Below are positions 15,444 through 25,027 of a stretch of DNA of 64,000 nt, in pieces. This stretch comes from Nocardia huaxiensis (GTDB taxonomy: Bacteria; Actinomycetota; Actinomycetes; Mycobacteriales; Mycobacteriaceae). The notes beneath the pieces are model-generated. The model ran no database searches, was not told the DNA's origin, and saw only the letters and a list, made by a program, of their open reading frames with translations. The stretch covers positions 5,394,001-5,458,000 of the forward strand of contig NZ_CP059399.1 of assembly GCF_013744875.1 (NCBI RefSeq). Reading direction: 5' to 3'. The first letter of the stretch is position 1. Every line of letters begins with the position of its first letter. A program made the translations under genes and the position numbers.

Positions 15444-16658
15444 ATGTCCGAGACAACGGAATCCGGTGGCACGGTGATCGCGGTGCCGGAGACGGTCCGC
15501 ACCGAGCTGCGCCGCGGTGTGCGCAGTGTGCTGGTGGATTCCGCTGCGCTGCAACTGGTCCGGGAGCGTTTCGACGGCGAGCAGGCGCTGTCGCTGCGCC
15601 GCTACCTCGAAGCCTCCCAGTCGGCGAACACGTTGCGCGCCTATCGCACCGACTGGATCGCCTGGGCGGCCTGGTGCCTCGCCGAGTCCCGGCAGGCTCT
15701 GCCCGCCGATGCCCTGGACGTGGCGGTCTATCTCGCCGCTGCCGCCGATGCTCGCCGCGACAATGGCGAATGGGCTTTCAGCGCAGCCACTCTCGAACGC
15801 AAGGCCGCCGCCCTGGCCGCCGTGCACGCCGCCAACGGCCTGCCCTCACCCACCCGCGCCGACGTCGTGCGCCTGACCCTGCGCGGTATCCGCCGCACCC
15901 GCCGCACACAGCCCAACCGCAAGCGCCCCGTACTGCTGCACACCCTCGACCAGCTGCTGGCCGAACTGCCCGCCCCCGGCTGGCCCACCGAACCCGCCCG
16001 CCGCCGCGACACCCTGCTGCTGCTCGTCGGATTCGCGGGAGCCTTGCGCCGCAGCGAGATCGCCGCCCTGCGCATCACCGATGTCCGCGTCCACACCGAC
16101 CACCGGACCGGTGAACCCGTGTTGCTCATCCACCTGCCCACCACCAAGACCGACCCCACCGGCGCGGCCGAACAGCGGGTGGCTCTCCCGCGCGGCCAGC
16201 GACCGCACACCTGCCCCGTCTGCGCCTACGCCGACTGGATCGGACTGCGCGAGGCGCACGCGAGCGGCCTCCGCCTCTCCGCCTGGCTGGACGCCAATCC
16301 CCCTGCCTCGCAACAGCTTCACCGCTGCCACGGTTTCACGCACACCGCCCTCGCGGACAACCCCGACCTCCCCCTGTTCCCCGCCATCTCCCGCCACGGC
16401 GGCATTGCCGCCACCGCCATGTCCGGCCGCGCGGTCGCCGAACTCGTCAAGCGCTACGCCGCGCGCGCCGGCCTGGACCCCGCGCTCTTCTCCGGCCACT
16501 CGCTGCGCGCCGGCTTCGCCACCCAGGCCGCCCTCGGCGGCGCCAGCGCCCGCGAGATCATGCGCCAGGGCCGCTGGTCCAACCCGCGCACCGTGCACGG
16601 CTACATTCGCACCGCAAATCCCTTGGAGGACAACGCCGTCACCAAACTCGGCCTGTAA
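15444..16658 (+). CDS. Tyrosine recombinase / phage-type integrase
   Basis: 404 residues. A SAM-like N-terminal domain (LSLRRYLEASQSANTLRAYRTDW) is followed by a catalytic domain with the set expected of an active enzyme: Arg in GALRRSEIAAL, Lys in LPTTKTDP, H-x-x-R in SGHSLRAGF, Trp in QGRWSNP and Tyr in VHGYI. The middle holds TCPVCAYADW. It cuts and rejoins DNA through a phosphotyrosine. The start is the ATG at 15444; the open frame upstream is in the preceding small gene. No att repeats, tRNA or phage genes adjoin it, so it may be a stand-alone chromosomal recombinase or a remnant. Confidence 0.85.
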   Translation: MSETTESGGTVIAVPETVRTELRRGVRSVLVDSAALQLVRERFDGEQALSLRRYLEASQSANTLRAYRTDWIAWAAWCLAESRQALPADALDVAVYLAAAADARRDNGEWAFSAATLERKAAALAAVHAANGLPSPTRADVVRLTLRGIRRTRRTQPNRKRPVLLHTLDQLLAELPAPGWPTEPARRRDTLLLLVGFAGALRRSEIAALRITDVRVHTDHRTGEPVLLIHLPTTKTDPTGAAEQRVALPRGQRPHTCPVCAYADWIGLREAHASGLRLSAWLDANPPASQQLHRCHGFTHTALADNPDLPLFPAISRHGGIAATAMSGRAVAELVKRYAARAGLDPALFSGHSLRAGFATQAALGGASAREIMRQGRWSNPRTVHGYIRTANPLEDNAVTKLGL

Positions 16659-16683
16659 CGGCCCGCTGGGGCGGATTCACGCT

Positions 16684-17160
16684 TCACAGTGGGCGCAGGT
16701 GTTCGATGGTGACGGCGTGCCGCACGGCCAGCCGCTCGGCGATCAGCGAACGGTGGCAGGCCTCAGGGTCACGCTCCACGCACAGCAGCGCCGCGGTTGC
16801 GCCGATCGGCAGCGCCGACACGATCGGGGTGAGATCGGCCCGGGCGAGGATCTCGGCGGTATAGCGGCGGGTGTACTCGGCGGCGAGTTCCCGACGCGAA
16901 CGCTTGCCGACCCCCTGGCGCGCATCCTCGGCGTACTGGAGTTGACGCAGCTCGGTGGTGGGAGCGAGTTCGCGGTGATGCTCGTAGGCGATCCCGGCGC
17001 GAGCGAGGGTCGCCTGTAACCGCCGTGAGTTCGCCCACGCGTACTGCGGTCCACGCACACCACGCCGCTGTCGAACATCGAGCAGCAGACCGACGTCTGC
17101 GTCTCGCAGGCGTTGCACGAAGGATTCGCCGTCGAAGCCGTAGACGCCGATCGTCGCCAT
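16684..17160 (-). CDS. DUF488 family protein
   Basis: 158 residues from the ATG at 17160. GVYGFDGESFVQRLRDADVGLLLDVRQRRG is the DUF488 opening, where a disulfide/thiol-type protein normally has D-V-R; LLCVERDPEACHRSLIAERL with the C-x-R/E-x-x-x-x-C-H-R core is its closing motif, ending in H-L-R. DUF488 proteins are small cytoplasmic proteins of unknown role, some tied to nucleic acid or heme/iron processes. The gene is convergent with the integrase and divergent from the phosphatase. Confidence 0.82.
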   Translation of the reverse strand: MATIGVYGFDGESFVQRLRDADVGLLLDVRQRRGVRGPQYAWANSRRLQATLARAGIAYEHHRELAPTTELRQLQYAEDARQGVGKRSRRELAAEYTRRYTAEILARADLTPIVSALPIGATAALLCVERDPEACHRSLIAERLAVRHAVTIEHLRPL

Positions 17161-17358
17161 TCTGCGCACCAGGAAACACCCACCATCGCTAGTCACCGCT
17201 ACGCCACCTGCCGCGGCGTAGCGACAACGCTTCCAGCCAATCACGACGCCCTGTGTCAGGTAATCCGGGCGGAGATGCCGAAACTCCCTGCCGGGCGCAG
17301 CGTGCGGCATGCTGGGTCTCGGCGGTGCGGGCGTGCCGTCGAGAGGAGAGCGCCGAAG

Positions 17359-18096
17359 GTGAACCGGCACATCGAGTTCCAGCGTCTGCACAACTTTCGC
17401 GACCTGGGCGGCTACCGATCCGCGGACGGCAGAACAGTGCGCTGGGGCCGGCTGTACCGGTCGGACTCCCTGGGCAAACTGCGGGACGCGGATTGGGAAC
17501 TGTTCCAGGGCTTGGGCATTCGCACCGTGGTCGACCTGCGCTACCCGTGGGAGATCACCCGCGACGGCGCGGTGCCCGAACAGCACCTCTTCACCTACGG
17601 CAACTTCAGCATCGAGCATCGCCCCTACGATCAGGCCGGCGCCGACCCCGAAATCGACCCGTGGCGATTCCTCGCCGACAAGTACGCCGAGGTCGCCGCC
17701 GACGGATTCGAAGAGATCCGGCAGGTCGTGGAGCTCATCGCCGACAGCGACGGACCAACCGTATTCCACTGCACCTCCGGCAAGGACCGCACCGGCCTCA
17801 TCGCGGCCCTGCTGCTGAGCGCCCTCGACGTCGACGAGGACCAGATCCTGGCGGACTTCGCACTCACCGAACTGGCCACCGCCCGCCTCGTCGCCGACTG
17901 GCATGCGGCCTATGCCCCGCGCACACTGCGCTGGCCCGGCTACGGTCGCGCACCGGCCCAAGTGATGCGCCTGGTCCTGGCCGACCTCACCAGTACCTAC
18001 GGATCACCCCACGAGTACCTCACGACCCATTCCGGGGTGAAAGACAGCGTCCTCACCCGGCTGCGCGATCGGTTTCTCGAGGCCCCGCACGCATGA
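17359..18096 (+). CDS. Tyrosine/serine protein phosphatase (PtpB-type, Y_phosphatase3)
   Basis: 245 residues from the GTG at 17359, which has GAGAGGAGAG 8 nt upstream. FRDLGGYRSADGRTVRWGRLYRSD is the conserved N-terminal block and FHCTSGKDRTGL is the P-loop (H-C-x5-R) with the extra K-D typical of MptpB-like and phosphoinositide-capable phosphatases. The cysteine attacks phosphate on tyrosine or lipid. There is no signal peptide. Mycobacterial MptpB is secreted and acts on host lipids; whether this protein does is unknown. Confidence 0.88.
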   Translation: MNRHIEFQRLHNFRDLGGYRSADGRTVRWGRLYRSDSLGKLRDADWELFQGLGIRTVVDLRYPWEITRDGAVPEQHLFTYGNFSIEHRPYDQAGADPEIDPWRFLADKYAEVAADGFEEIRQVVELIADSDGPTVFHCTSGKDRTGLIAALLLSALDVDEDQILADFALTELATARLVADWHAAYAPRTLRWPGYGRAPAQVMRLVLADLTSTYGSPHEYLTTHSGVKDSVLTRLRDRFLEAPHA

Positions 18097-18345
18097 TCCC
18101 CAGGACACCGGTCCCGCCTGCGGGTATGCCCACCGCCCGTTGCGAATCGACTCCTGCGGGCCGACCGTATCCGTCACCGTATCCGTCATTCGCTCGATTC
18201 GTGGACGGACGGCCAGCACCATGGTGGTGTAGGGCAACCCTGTAATCAGGAAATCGCATCCTACCTGCAGCGAATGGGCCGTTCGACCGTGAACAGCCAT
18301 TCACAACCGCCATCTGGACGGCCCGTTCCGCTGCGGAACCGACCC

Positions 18346-21021
18346 TCACAACGCCAAACGGAACCCGCGCTCGAAATCGACCCTGGCCAGTTCCTCACGA
18401 CGCGCCAATCCGAGTTTCGGGAAGACATTGGAAAGGTGGTGCGCGACGGTGCGCGGACTGATCAGCAGGCGCGCGGCGATGTCGCGATTCGTCAAACCCG
18501 TGGCCGCCAGTTTGGCAACCTGCAATTCCTGTGGCGTCAATACCGCGGTGCGGGCGGCCTCGGCGAGATCACCTGCCTGACGGTCGCCCGCCATCGCCAA
18601 TTCCCGTTGGGCGCGCGCGGTCCAGGGCGCCGCGCCGAAGTCACCGAAAGTCTGGTGCGCCGAGCGCAATTGCTCCTGGGCGTCGCTGCGGCGACGATTG
18701 CGGCGCAACCACTCGCCGTACAGCAGTCGCAGCCGCGCGCAGGCGAAGGGCCGGTGCGCGGGTGCGTGCTCGAACGCCTCGGCGAAGTGCGCGGCGGCGT
18801 CCGAGCCGGGCTCCAGCAGCGCCCGGCTGCACGCCACGGCGGCGACCGCCCAGTCCGCTCCGGTGGTCTCCGCGTGGGCGGCAAGCACATTCAGGTGCCG
18901 GGCGGCGCGGTCGGAGCGGCCGGACCGGACCGCGGCCTCGATCGTGTCGGCGGCCGCCAGCAGCTCGATCGTGGGGTGATGCGCCGGATCGCCGGGCCTC
19001 GAGATCGGCTCGAGCAGGGCGTAGGCTTCGTCCGGTCGCTCCGCGCTCAGAGCCGCGAGCCCGCGACTCCACTGCGCCGAGGCGGTCACCGGGAGATAGC
19101 GCAGCGGCTGCGAGAACGCCAGCGTGCGGCCACTGAATTCGATGACCGCGGCCTCCTCGCCGCGCAATCCCGCAATGAATGCCAGTGTGCAGTAGCTGTC
19201 GGCGACGGTCTTGCGGCCGGTGAAATCCGGTGCGAGACGCAGGGCTTCGGCCGCATCGGTCAGCGCGTCGTCCCACCGCCCGATGAGGAAGTGTAGCGCC
19301 GACCGCTGACTGAGCGTGTAGCCCAGCCAGCTGATCGGCCCGTCGGTGCGCATGCGCTCCACGGCGGCGTCGACCATGTCCAGCGCATGCCGCTCGGTGC
19401 CGTGCGCGACAGCGACATCGGCAATCGGCAACCGCCACGGCGGCACGTCCGCACCCGAGTCGAAGTCGCGAGTCACCAGCGCGTCGAACTGCGCGGCGTC
19501 GAGCGATTCACCGGCCGCCCACGCCGCACGCAAGGCCGCGTACTCGATCTCGGCCCGGAAGCGCTCCTCGGCGCTCTCGGCGTCCCGCACCAGCATCCGC
19601 CGCGCCCGCGCCGGATCTCCCTGCCCGAGCTCGAACATTCCCTGCAATCCCCCACCCGCGGCTGAGACCACCGCGGGGTCCGCACGTTCACCGGCGGTGG
19701 CGAGCAACTCGCGGGCAGTTTCCACATCACCCCCGTCCCATGCCGCACGCGCAGCCTTGGAAAGTCGTACGGCGGCGGCGTTCGCGTCCGGTGACAGCGC
19801 AGCGGCCCGCCGCAGAATCCGTGCGGCCGAAGTCTGCCCACCTCGCGCCCAGGCCCGTTCGGCCACGGCATCCAGCGTCGCGGCGATGCCCTCGTCCGGA
19901 TGCTCTGCCGCCGCGGCGAGATGCCACGCCGCACGATCCGGATCGGAGCTCATGAGTGATTCCGTCAGTCCGGGCGACACCGTGCGGTCGGCGAAGACCG
20001 CGGCCAGTGCCGTGTGGACTGCCCGGCGCTCGGCCGGGCCGGCAGCGTCGTAGACGGCGGCGCGAATCAGAGGGTGGCGCATGACCATTCGGCCGTCACT
20101 CAGGCGCATCAGGCCCGACTCCACGGCGGCATTCCATTCGGCGGCGGGGACGCCCAGCCGCGTGGCCGCCCGCTCGGCCACGATCGCGTCGGCGCCATCC
20201 TCGGCGGCGGTGACGAGCAGTGCTGTGCGCTGGTCCGGGGTGAGGCGGCCGAGGTCGGCGTCGAAGGCGGCGCGCAGGCGGGGGCCGAGTTCCAGTTGCG
20301 GCTCGGCCGCAGGGCCGAGGTTCGTTGTGGCGGTGCGGCTCAGCTCTCGCAGGGCGAGCGGGTTTCCGGCGGTGAGCCGCAGCAGGGCGCGGGCGCGCAG
20401 CGGGCTCAGTGCCGGATTGAGCTGGGCGACAAGCTGTTCCGCGCTCTCGGTATCGAGGCCCGCGATGGTCAGGGTGGGCAGCATGTCGGCGATGGCGGCA
20501 GTTCCCGGATGGGTCGCGGCAAGAAACGCGATCGCGTCCTCCCCGGTGCGGCGGGCCAGGAAGGTGAGGCAGTGCCGGCTGGCGGTGTCCACCAGGTGGA
20601 GATCGTCCACGATGACCAGCACCGGTTGTTCCTCGGCCAGGTCCGCGAGCAGGGTCAGCACCGCGACGCCGATGAGCAGCTGATTGCCGTGCGGCTCACC
20701 CAGTCCGAGCGCACCGCGCAGCGCGAGCGCCTGCGTCGGCGGCAGACCGTCGAGCCGATCGAGCAGCGGCCACAGCAGTTCGTGCAGGGCGGCGAAGGCC
20801 AGATCGGATTCGCTGGGCACACCCCGGCAGCGCAGCACCCGCATGCCGCCGGCTCGCTCTATCGCGTAGTCCAACAGCGCGGTCTTACCGATCCCGGGCT
20901 CCCCGACCAGCACCAGCGCTGCGCCCGCCCCCGCCTTCGCTCGGTCCAGCAGCCGATCGAGTGCGTGCTGCTCGGCCACTCTGCCGACCAGCGGCTGAGG
21001 GAGGACACGGTCACGCGGCAT
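18346..21021 (-). CDS. Large ATP-binding LuxR-family regulator (LAL type), copy 1
   Basis: 891 residues. After LVGRVAEQHALDRLL (AAA_16 domain opening) comes Walker A GEPGIGKT at residues 40-47 and a Walker B-like VLVIVDDLH near 130. The middle is an all-helical TPR-like sensor. The C-terminus has a LuxR helix-turn-helix: LTPQELQVAKLAATGLTNRDIAARL then SPRTVAHHLSNVFPKLG. The ATG at 21021 follows AAGGGAG; the longer open frame upstream lacks domain features. Such proteins bind DNA when ATP and an inducer bind; targets are unknown. It follows a second regulator of similar size in the same orientation. Confidence 0.92.
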   Translation of the reverse strand: MPRDRVLPQPLVGRVAEQHALDRLLDRAKAGAGAALVLVGEPGIGKTALLDYAIERAGGMRVLRCRGVPSESDLAFAALHELLWPLLDRLDGLPPTQALALRGALGLGEPHGNQLLIGVAVLTLLADLAEEQPVLVIVDDLHLVDTASRHCLTFLARRTGEDAIAFLAATHPGTAAIADMLPTLTIAGLDTESAEQLVAQLNPALSPLRARALLRLTAGNPLALRELSRTATTNLGPAAEPQLELGPRLRAAFDADLGRLTPDQRTALLVTAAEDGADAIVAERAATRLGVPAAEWNAAVESGLMRLSDGRMVMRHPLIRAAVYDAAGPAERRAVHTALAAVFADRTVSPGLTESLMSSDPDRAAWHLAAAAEHPDEGIAATLDAVAERAWARGGQTSAARILRRAAALSPDANAAAVRLSKAARAAWDGGDVETARELLATAGERADPAVVSAAGGGLQGMFELGQGDPARARRMLVRDAESAEERFRAEIEYAALRAAWAAGESLDAAQFDALVTRDFDSGADVPPWRLPIADVAVAHGTERHALDMVDAAVERMRTDGPISWLGYTLSQRSALHFLIGRWDDALTDAAEALRLAPDFTGRKTVADSYCTLAFIAGLRGEEAAVIEFSGRTLAFSQPLRYLPVTASAQWSRGLAALSAERPDEAYALLEPISRPGDPAHHPTIELLAAADTIEAAVRSGRSDRAARHLNVLAAHAETTGADWAVAAVACSRALLEPGSDAAAHFAEAFEHAPAHRPFACARLRLLYGEWLRRNRRRSDAQEQLRSAHQTFGDFGAAPWTARAQRELAMAGDRQAGDLAEAARTAVLTPQELQVAKLAATGLTNRDIAARLLISPRTVAHHLSNVFPKLGLARREELARVDFERGFRLAL

Positions 21022-21223
21022 TGCTGGATTCGCTCCCTTCGACCTCGGACGGACCCGCCTGCGTGGCCGGAGCGCTCGTCCGGCCCGCATCGTGATCATG
21101 ATGCACCCACCCGCGCCGCGGACCCACCCAACCGAGCCGATCTCGGGCGTCACGATCGCGCACCGAGCGGCCGGCGCCCCGTCATCGTGGCGTCCGATCA
21201 CGTCGACGGACTCGGTGCGAGCC

Positions 21224-23869
21224 TCACAGCAGGCCGACCACTCGGGCTCGCGCGACCGCTTCGGCGCGGCTGTTGGCCCGCAGTTTCGTGTACAGGCCGC
21301 GCAGGTGCGTCTTGACGGTATTGATCGAGACGCCGAGGTCCGCGGCGATCTGGCCGCCGGTGCGCCCGGACGGAAGATGTTTGAGCACAATCATTTCCGA
21401 TTCGGTCAGGGCGGGCGCGGCGTCGGCCCGCTGGGCCGCCGGGTGGTGGCGCAGCAGGTCCGCGAATTCGTCGCCTGGACCGAAGCGGCCGGCGTAGGTG
21501 TCGAGGAGTTCGATCGCGACCGGGAGGTTCAGCCAAGGACGCAGCACGCGTTCGGGCTGGGAGAGGCGCAGGGCGGTGTCGAGCGCCTCGACCGCTTTGG
21601 ACGGCATGCCCAGGCGATGCAGGGCGTCGGCGTAGAGCAGCCAGCCGGTGACGGCGTTGATCGGGTGTATGGGTGCGTCGCCGTGCAGCACCGGTTCCAG
21701 GAGAGCACGGGTCGACCGGGGTTTCTGGGCGGCATCGGTGGCGAGGGCCCGCGCGATCACGAAGCCGGGAATCTCCCCGATCACCGGTTCGGCGAGGGTC
21801 AGCAGTTCCTCGGCCGCCCGGAACTCGTGCAGCCGCACCAGGATTCCGGTCGTGGCGGTGAGCAGCAGGCCGACGCCGACGGCGGGCATCGGGTGCCGGT
21901 GCAGCAGATTCCTCAGGCTGAAGCGCAGGCGGCGGACCGCGGCGTGCTTGTCGGTGGCCGCGACGGTGGCCAGCAGCTGCCAGTCGACCCCGGTGGGCAG
22001 GCCGTCGACCGGCATGCCCGGTGGCACGCTATCGATATCGGAGGGGTCGCCGACAATGTCGGTCGCCCAGTCGTCGCCCTGGATATAGCGGGCGATGCAG
22101 GCGGCGACCCGGGCCCGCTGGGTGTCCGGGGACTCCACAAGGTCGTGCTGGCGGGCGAATTCGATGGCTTGGTCGGAGCGCGTGCGCATTTCGGTGATCG
22201 CGCCCGCGTATCCGCAGGCGATGGCGAGCCGGGTCATCGCCTGCAGGGTCAGGCGGGGCCGGGCGAAATGCTCGGAGAGCGTGAGGCCGGTGGTCAATTG
22301 CGCTGCGGCACGGTCGAATCGGCCTTGCAGGAGCATCGCGGCGCCCGATTGCACGCACACATAGCAGTCGACATCGGGATTCCCGGTGGGCGAGAGCGTA
22401 TCCGGCGGATCGATGACCGCGATGCCGGTGCCGCCCGCGATGGCGGTGTCGGCGGTGATCGCGACATCCAGCACCTCCAGCCACTCGGGCGGAACCAGGG
22501 CCGAGCACGCGCCCGGCTGCTCGGCAGCGAAGTTCGCATAGGTGCGGGCGTGACCGTCCTCGCCCCGGGTGAGCGCGTGCACAGCACGCAGCCGCCACAC
22601 GAACGCATCGTCGATCAAAGGCGTTCCGGCCTCGGCCAATTCGGCGAACAGCAGCGCGCCGTGGCCGTCGAGCACCAGCCCGAGACCATGCTCGCGCAGG
22701 AAGCCCCGCAGGTAGGTGTCGTCGTCGAGCCGCAGCAGATAGGACAGCGCCGCCACGGACCTGCCTGCGGCACTGAGCCATCGGGCGGTGATCAGCCGTA
22801 ACCGCGCCACCTCGGCCTCGTCGCGGCGTTCGATTTCGGCCAGCAGGTAGGACCGCAGCAGCGGATGGTAGGTGAACCACAGCGTGCCCTCGTGCGCGGT
22901 CCGGGTCAGCGGAACACCGTGGGAGGCCAGTTCGTCGAGGATCTCGTGTGCGCGCGAGCCGTGCAGGACATCGGCCAGATCCTCGGTGAAATGGTCGGGA
23001 ACGCTGGTGCGCATGAGGAATTCGAAACTGCGCCAGGGCAGGTCGGTGAGCACGTCGCCGATCAGGAAGTCCACGACGGGCTGGGCCGGTCGAGCCAGCT
23101 CCGCCAGCGCCGCGGCGTGATCGCACTCGGCGGCCTCCATGCGGATGGCCGCGATGCGCACCAGTGCGGCCCAGCCGTGCGTCAGCGCCATGACGGCATC
23201 CAGATCACCGTCGGGTATCTCGCAGCCGTGCTGCCGGAACAGTTGCGCCGCTTGGGTTCCGGTGAGGGTGAGGTCCTCGGCGCCGATGCGGGTGACGCGG
23301 CGCTGCGCATTGAGACTGTGCCAGCGCAACGCGATCTCGTATCGCCCGGCGAGCACGATGGTCACGGTGGGCGGCGCATAGCGAATCAGGTACTCGACGG
23401 CCACCAGCAACAGCGGGTTCGTGAGCAGGTGCGCGTCGTCGAGGATCAGCACGGTCGGGGTCGTGCGGGTGAGCAGGGCGTCGGTCAGCAGCGCCATGTA
23501 GTGCACCGGTTTGACCGTGCCGGGCGGCGGCGTCGGCAGGCCGAGCACCTCGGTGAGGGATTCGGCGACCGGATGCCAGGTGCTGGGATCGCGGTCGTAG
23601 ACCTCGGTCATGGTCAACCAGGCGACGGCCGTATCGGGGCGGGCAGCCAGCCGCCGTTGCAGCCAATCGTGGAGCAGGACCGTCTTTCCGCTACCGGCGG
23701 GCGTCCAGATCTGGACGATGTGCGCGCCCGTCGCCGAGGGGATCGGAGCGAAGCGCGAGTCGAGCTCCGGTCGTGCGATGGGTTCGCAGTGCGGTGCCGG
23801 AATACGTCCCGGTGCAGTGCGTTCGAGAGCCGAGCGAGGACAGTTCGTCGTTCGTTGTGAGGTGGTCAC
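21224..23869 (-). CDS. Large ATP-binding LuxR-family regulator (MalT-like), copy 2
   Basis: 881 residues from a GTG at 23869 with GGAGG 6 nt upstream. Walker A is TPAGSGKT at about residues 56-63, and TVLILDDAHLL is Walker B with the D-D-A-H typical of STAND ATPases. A winged-helix/TPR-like central part leads to the LuxR domain at the end: LTESEMIVLKHLPSGRTGGQIAADLGVSINTVKTHLRGLYTKL. The order matches MalT. It is a different subgroup from the regulator downstream, so the two are not a simple duplication. The upstream amidohydrolase gene ends 91 bp before it and may share a transcript. Confidence 0.92.
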   Translation of the reverse strand: MTTSQRTTNCPRSALERTAPGRIPAPHCEPIARPELDSRFAPIPSATGAHIVQIWTPAGSGKTVLLHDWLQRRLAARPDTAVAWLTMTEVYDRDPSTWHPVAESLTEVLGLPTPPPGTVKPVHYMALLTDALLTRTTPTVLILDDAHLLTNPLLLVAVEYLIRYAPPTVTIVLAGRYEIALRWHSLNAQRRVTRIGAEDLTLTGTQAAQLFRQHGCEIPDGDLDAVMALTHGWAALVRIAAIRMEAAECDHAAALAELARPAQPVVDFLIGDVLTDLPWRSFEFLMRTSVPDHFTEDLADVLHGSRAHEILDELASHGVPLTRTAHEGTLWFTYHPLLRSYLLAEIERRDEAEVARLRLITARWLSAAGRSVAALSYLLRLDDDTYLRGFLREHGLGLVLDGHGALLFAELAEAGTPLIDDAFVWRLRAVHALTRGEDGHARTYANFAAEQPGACSALVPPEWLEVLDVAITADTAIAGGTGIAVIDPPDTLSPTGNPDVDCYVCVQSGAAMLLQGRFDRAAAQLTTGLTLSEHFARPRLTLQAMTRLAIACGYAGAITEMRTRSDQAIEFARQHDLVESPDTQRARVAACIARYIQGDDWATDIVGDPSDIDSVPPGMPVDGLPTGVDWQLLATVAATDKHAAVRRLRFSLRNLLHRHPMPAVGVGLLLTATTGILVRLHEFRAAEELLTLAEPVIGEIPGFVIARALATDAAQKPRSTRALLEPVLHGDAPIHPINAVTGWLLYADALHRLGMPSKAVEALDTALRLSQPERVLRPWLNLPVAIELLDTYAGRFGPGDEFADLLRHHPAAQRADAAPALTESEMIVLKHLPSGRTGGQIAADLGVSINTVKTHLRGLYTKLRANSRAEAVARARVVGLL

Positions 23870-23960
23870 CGAGCCTCCGGACCGAGTGCCGTGCCATTCA
23901 CAACCGCCGAAGGCCACGCTACCGCAAATCCGCAGTTCACGGACTTGCCGATGACACGGT

Positions 23961-24905
23961 TCACACTTTGGGGCCGAAAAGTCCCGCGGCATTGGCCGCC
24001 AGAATGGCCTTCGCGTCTTCGGGCGCGATGCTCGGATCGCTGATGTAGGAGATGGCGCGGGCGAAGATGTCGCCGGCCTCGTAGGGGAAGTCGGTGCCCA
24101 GGATCAGGCGGTCCGCGCCGAAGGAGTCGATCGCGGCGCGCAGGGCGGGCAGATGACCGTGACCGACCGTGTCGTACCACATCATTCGAGCCAGTGTGCT
24201 CGGCAATTCCGGGGTGCCGGGCGCCTCCCAGAGGTACTGATTGTCCGCCCGCTGCAACAGCATCGGCAGGGCGCCGCCCAGATGCGAGTTGATGATTCGA
24301 ATATTGGGGTAGCGCAGGGGAAATCCGTGCGTGATCAACTGCATGACGCTGATGGTGTCCTCGATCGGCGCGCCCGCCATCCAGGTCAGGTGATAGTCGG
24401 CGATGAGCGGTGAACAGGCGCTGTTTCCGGCAGGATGCAGGTACAGCACCGCCGCCCGTCGGTCGAGTTCGGCGAATATGGGCGCGAATTCGGGGTCCAC
24501 GAGTGCGCGTCCGAGCACGGTGGTGTTCATCGCGACGCCGACCATGCCCAATTCGTCCAGGGCTCGGCCTATTTCGGCCAGGGATGCGTCGATATGCGGC
24601 ATCGGGGTCGATGCGAAGGCGCGGAACCGGTGCGGATTTCGGGAGACCACGTCGGTGTATTGGTCGTTCACGAATTGCGCCGCGGCGATCGCTTTCTCGC
24701 GATCCTCGCCGTAGGGCAGCTGCGGCGGTGCGGACAGCACCTGCATATCGACGCCCGCGCTGTCCATGAGCCGCAATCGGGCCTCGAGTTCGGCGCCGAG
24801 CCCCGCGCCCATCCCGCGCTGCGTGTCGGTGTCGGTGTGGCCGAGCTCGACCAGCAGGTCCAGATAGTCATCGGTCCACAGGTGTGCATGTATATCGATT
24901 CTCAT
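23961..24905 (-). CDS. Amidohydrolase-family protein (ACMSD-like)
   Basis: 314 residues. H-x-H metal motif at residues 6-8 (DIHAHLW), a LYLHPAG histidine near 177, SHLGGALP histidine near 222 and GTDFPYE aspartate near 271 give the metal ligands of the amidohydrolase_2 family, which includes aminocarboxymuconate semialdehyde decarboxylase. The MLLQRADNQY spacing after SHLGG is typical of this family. It is probably a cytoplasmic decarboxylase or hydrolase acting on a ring-derived acid; the substrate is unknown. Confidence 0.87.
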   Translation of the reverse strand: MRIDIHAHLWTDDYLDLLVELGHTDTDTQRGMGAGLGAELEARLRLMDSAGVDMQVLSAPPQLPYGEDREKAIAAAQFVNDQYTDVVSRNPHRFRAFASTPMPHIDASLAEIGRALDELGMVGVAMNTTVLGRALVDPEFAPIFAELDRRAAVLYLHPAGNSACSPLIADYHLTWMAGAPIEDTISVMQLITHGFPLRYPNIRIINSHLGGALPMLLQRADNQYLWEAPGTPELPSTLARMMWYDTVGHGHLPALRAAIDSFGADRLILGTDFPYEAGDIFARAISYISDPSIAPEDAKAILAANAAGLFGPKV

Positions 24906-25027
24906 GGGATCACCGTATTTGCGCCGGAAACAACGGAGAACCGCCCGAAAAGGGTGAAGTCGTGGACCGCGAATCTTCCCATCATTCGATAGCGAAAGGT
25001 GTTGTCAAGAAGTTCAGGGAGATCATC

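Noticed and set aside
18165..18188. Short tandem repeat CCGTATCCGTCA in the gap after the phosphatase
   Set aside because: Only two copies, no spacers and no cas genes, so not a CRISPR or a regulatory array.
18274..19296. Long open frame on the plus strand within the first LuxR gene
   Set aside because: It is antisense to a domain-complete regulator and reads as low-complexity Arg/Gly/Ala sequence without a ribosome site. Similar antisense frames (for example 20014-21315 and 21092-22801) were dropped for the same reason.
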